From positions 16,710,222-16,774,221 of the forward strand of contig CM055108.1 in the NCBI GenBank assembly GCA_029204225.1: a stretch of DNA of 64,000 bases, written 5' to 3'. The notes beneath the pieces are model-generated. The model was not told the DNA's origin. It saw only the letters and a program-made list of their open reading frames with translations, and did not search any database. Position numbers and translations under genes: made by a program. Positions 60,955 to 64,000 of the stretch are shown here, piece after piece. The DNA comes from Diphasiastrum complanatum (taxonomy: Eukaryota; Streptophyta; Lycopodiopsida; Lycopodiales; Lycopodiaceae). Numbering within the stretch: position 1 is the first letter of the stretch; each line of letters starts with the position of its first letter.

Positions 60955-61170
60955 ACGATGCTAAAGGCATCCGAAAACAGAGAAGAAGTGACCGAATTCG
61001 AATGGAAATTTGCTCGTGGACGTGGATGGAAGGTTAGTGTAGTATATTTGTGAAGTTTTGTTTTGTACTACTCAATATATAAATAGTATTTTTAATTACA
61101 CACATTTGTTTCTTTTTGTGTTTTAATATACATCTTACATTGTCATGTGGGCATATGGGCACCATTATCA

Positions 61171-61915
61171 TGTTGAAAGAGTTTGTCGAAAATGGGGATT
61201 CTTGCAACTTTGTCGCAAAGGTGACGAAGCGAAACGAAGCGAAGGTCGAAGGGGAATATATCGCGAAGGTCGAACATACCTCGAAGACTGGAAAACACAA
61301 AACGAAAGATATGAAACGAAGATGAAGCTAAAAAATTTTTGCTGCCAACTAGAAACTCGACGAGCATGGTGTATTGTACTTCATGCTTAGCTAAAAGAGT
61401 TAGCGATAACAGAGAATAAATAACTAGTTGATTAGCATTGACTTGTCTTGTAATTCTCTGTTTAACTGTCTTGTAAACTCCACACACTGGAAATAAATAC
61501 ACATATTTTGATCAACATGATAGATGATAGAGGGACAAAAAATAGAGAGAATAGCTATGCATAAAACTCTGCCAACGAACAGAACACAACAATTGAGCTG
61601 GGTGTCAGTATGCCGCTAACGAACAAGACAAATTGATCTTGTCGTGAATTATTTCGTTTTGTTTTGTTTCATTTCACAATCTGTGCGCTTCCAGCATGAA
61701 TCAATGTCAGAGCTCATTTAAATTTTTCTTTGTTTCATTTTCTTCCAGATTTCATCTCGTTTTGCTTCGTTGTATTATAGAACTTGATTGATTCAACTTG
61801 AACAGAAATAATTTGAGTGTCGCAAAAAGTTTTTCAAATCATTCGTGATTTAATTTTATCAGTTTGTCACCAGAGTTATAGCTAGAATTTTGCATTTTCT
61901 GAGTACATTTCATTT
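61171..61915 (+). mobile_element. Copia 5' LTR (approximate ends) with tRNA-Met PBS
   Basis: A plus-strand LTR-like region of about 745 bp ends shortly before CGGTATCAGAGCC (61931-61943), the initiator tRNA-Met PBS of copia elements with a single change. Its 3' part (TTTGTTTCATTTCACA..GAACTTGATTG) resembles 52950-53170. The boundaries are approximate. Confidence 0.5.
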
Positions 61916-62041
61916 AATTATTAGCTTTAGCGGTATCAGAGCCATACCTTGTCAAAGTCTGACATAGCTAAAAACTATCAAATCAAAGGGGCTAAGTATT
62001 CAAACGATCAACCATCAACAAGTAAACACAAATTCAGAAGC

Positions 62042-62387
62042 AATGGCTTCAATCAGTAGCATACAATCCAAGATTTGTACAGTTTTGGATTTTTCAAGAT
62101 CTAACTTTTTGGCATAGAAAGTTAAGACCTCGTTGATACTAAAGGGTAAAAATTTATTTCCCTGGGTGATTGGCACAGAGGAGATGACTACAACATCAGG
62201 CAAAGAGCTACGTGAATGGAGGGAGAAAAATGACAAGGCAGTAGCCTTGCTATCATCATCCATCGAGGATAGTCTCACACTTGATTTGGCTACACCCTCC
62301 AAGGCAAAGGAGATGTGGCATACACTGCTCACAAGATTTCAAACAAAATCACGCAGTCAAGTAATGATGCTGGAAGATCTACAGTAA
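62042..62387 (+). pseudogene. Copia gag fragment
   Basis: It starts at an ATG about 100 bp after the PBS (MASISSIQSKICTVLDFSRS), has one in-frame stop, then KVKTSLILKGKNLFPWVIG, REWREKNDKAVALLSSSIED and AKEMWHTLLTRFQTKS. These are the Gag landmarks of plant Ty1/copia (LW..V.G, W...D..A...I...., A...W..L...F). The sequence changes abruptly to CACTA-like at about 62388, marking a truncation or junction. Confidence 0.75.
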
Positions 62388-62873
62388 AATGGTTTAAGGT
62401 CATCTATCGTGGAAGCAATGCCACGATTAGAAATGATAACTCAAAGTTTTTGCAAATCGACTCAACAAAATTTATATCGATGGACTCTCATGACACTTTA
62501 GTATTGCCACGACATTGCAAACATGTGAGACTCTAAAATTCCAATGTCATTAATATTCGCAATCCAATTATTTATGTATCAATCTTATAAGACTAACTTA
62601 ATTTTCTTAATTCTTTGGCAGATTATATTCCATCCAGATCGAATAGACCCAAGATGGTGGTATGTGATCCAACTTAATACAAGAAAACGACGTGTGTTTG
62701 AAGGAAAAGATATTGTTGAATTGGATACACACGACGAACCACTACCCAATTTTGAGGACGTTTTAGAAGAATCTAAACAACTCATCCAAACTCGAAATGA
62801 TGTGGAAATGATGGGTGAAGGAGGTACAAATGAAATGATGAGATTCCTACAATCGTGTACAAGACCAAATTGA
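62388..62873 (+). pseudogene. CACTA TNP2-like transposase C-terminal fragment with an intron
   Basis: Exon up to 62524 gives SKFLQIDSTKFISMDSHD then TLVLPRHCKH. A GT-AG intron (62525-62621, 97 bp) joins it in frame to IIFHPDRIDPRWWYVIQ, which stops at 62873. The joined order corresponds to the C-terminal region of En/Spm TNP2-type transposases (PF.LAS.A.QVFY..DP....W.VV....R). An acidic tail with many Glu/Asp follows. Upstream transposase is missing. It is on the opposite strand to the Ptta-like remnant. Confidence 0.5.
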
Positions 62874-64000
62874 GGGTAATTTAAAGCCCCCACGTTTGGA
62901 TGAGATAGAATTAGAAGAAGAGACTTGTGTGATGACGAGAATGCGTAAATGATGAGAATGATCTATGATTATTAATACTGAAATTCACTTATGCTCTTTT
63001 TTTTTATATTAATCGCAATACTTTTTATGTATACTTTTATAGTTAGAGTTGAATGTGATAATTATAATACCAAAATCTTGCAGTTATGTCCTATTTTAGA
63101 ATGTCACCACATATTCCCTCCCTACAGCATGTAGGTTTTTCCGTGCAAGTTGGAAAGATTAGAACCTCGCCTTAACGAGAGAAAAGTAAGGGCTACACAC
63201 CTTCCTAGGATTGGGAATTTTAGTTATCTACATTTCACTCTTGCATATTAACTAATTGCTAGTGTATGCGGTAAAATATGATATTGCTTTGAATAAAATG
63301 AAAGTGATGAATCACATTTGATTTCTTACTATGTTAGATAACGTATTCCAATAATAAAAAATTTAAACAACACAAACTCACCGGTAAACTCACTCAAAGC
63401 TTAATTGCAAACATGCAATTGCTCGTTCTTTCGATGCTTGCTCTCTTTTCTTTTTTTTGAATATTTTTGTCACATGCACAGGCAATTTAAAAAATAACAC
63501 TATATTACACAATTGAACCATTATTATAAGCAAATTATTCTAATCTACTTCAAATTCTCTCTCATTTTGTGGCTGTGTGAAGATTATTAAAATATTATCT
63601 TCCTATCTCGAGTTTGGGGTCATGTCCATGATGATTTTCACTAGATTTCATGCTGTACATATAAGGAGTGTGAACTGAGCACATATTCTTTTAGTGTATC
63701 TTGGATTTGAGTTAGATAGGTTCAATTATGATGACATGCAGATGTTTAGATAGCATGCAAAGTCTTACTGTATGCATGCAAGCCACATGAAATTAGTGCA
63801 TGCAACATGCAAAGTAGTTTCTGTGATCTACACATGTCTAGGCAATTTTATGAGTTGACATGCAGTACATGCAACATACATGCATGCAGTTACACATGTG
63901 GATCTCTGGTAGGTGAATTAGTTCAGTTAAGTGGACTTTCCATGCAACTCCATTGTAGGAATTCCAGTCTCTCTCATGTAGGGAATGTTGGGCATGTTTT
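62874..64000. other. AT-rich sequence; CATGCA-rich stretch near the right edge
   Basis: No gene recognised. Between about 63738 and 63900 the word ATGCA occurs about ten times, including TGCATGCA and CATGCATGCA. These equal the RY motif read by plant B3 factors, but could equally be a degenerate repeat. Confidence 0.35.

Overview
The window looks like nuclear DNA of a flowering plant. It is AT-rich, has multi-exon genes with GT-AG introns, long (CT)n/(GA)n microsatellites, and many decayed LTR-retrotransposon, CACTA and hAT-like pieces. I recognise two host genes, both on the minus strand. The first is the 5' part of a PESCADILLO (ribosome biogenesis) gene: six coding exons between 2176 and 654, with the rest lying beyond the left edge. 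The second is a complete CTP synthase gene: 22 coding exons between 42189 and 21246, encoding 607 residues with all splice phases consistent. Exons were assembled by eye from protein-family conservation plus GT/AG junctions.

Layout. 1-2.9 kb is PESCADILLO and its upstream region. 3-9 kb is repeat-rich intergenic DNA: a GC-rich palindromic cluster, an LTR fragment next to a polypurine tract, a CT microsatellite and a solo-LTR-like copy. 9.5-16.4 kb holds an older gag-like reading frame split by a structurally complete 5.27-kb LTR element (9725-14992, minus). That element has 5-bp target duplications, a primer-binding site and a polypurine tract. It encodes two tandem Gag-like domains and no recognisable pol. 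A 201-bp Ty3/gypsy reverse-transcriptase fragment flanked by 29-bp direct repeats follows. 16.4-21.2 kb is non-coding. 21.2-42.2 kb is the CTP synthase gene, with introns up to 6.7 kb carrying at least seven short palindrome-rich hAT-like elements, LINE-like scraps and a broken copia pol. 42.7-64 kb is a graveyard of nested elements: copia gag, RT and RNase H fragments, a Tat/Athila-type LTR with tRNA-Asp-like PBS and partial gag, solo-LTR-like copies, a gypsy/copia RT junction, CACTA pieces with a spliced TNP2-like C-terminal fragment, and a copia 5' end.

The two host genes act in separate housekeeping processes (60S ribosomal subunit assembly and CTP synthesis), and nothing links them beyond strand and telo-box-like words near their 5' ends. 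The most notable non-host signals are the double-Gag LTR element, a family of hAT-like elements whose inner ends carry copy-specific self-complementary words (two with perfect 8-bp target duplications), and a 73-codon open N-terminal extension upstream of the conserved CTP synthase start.
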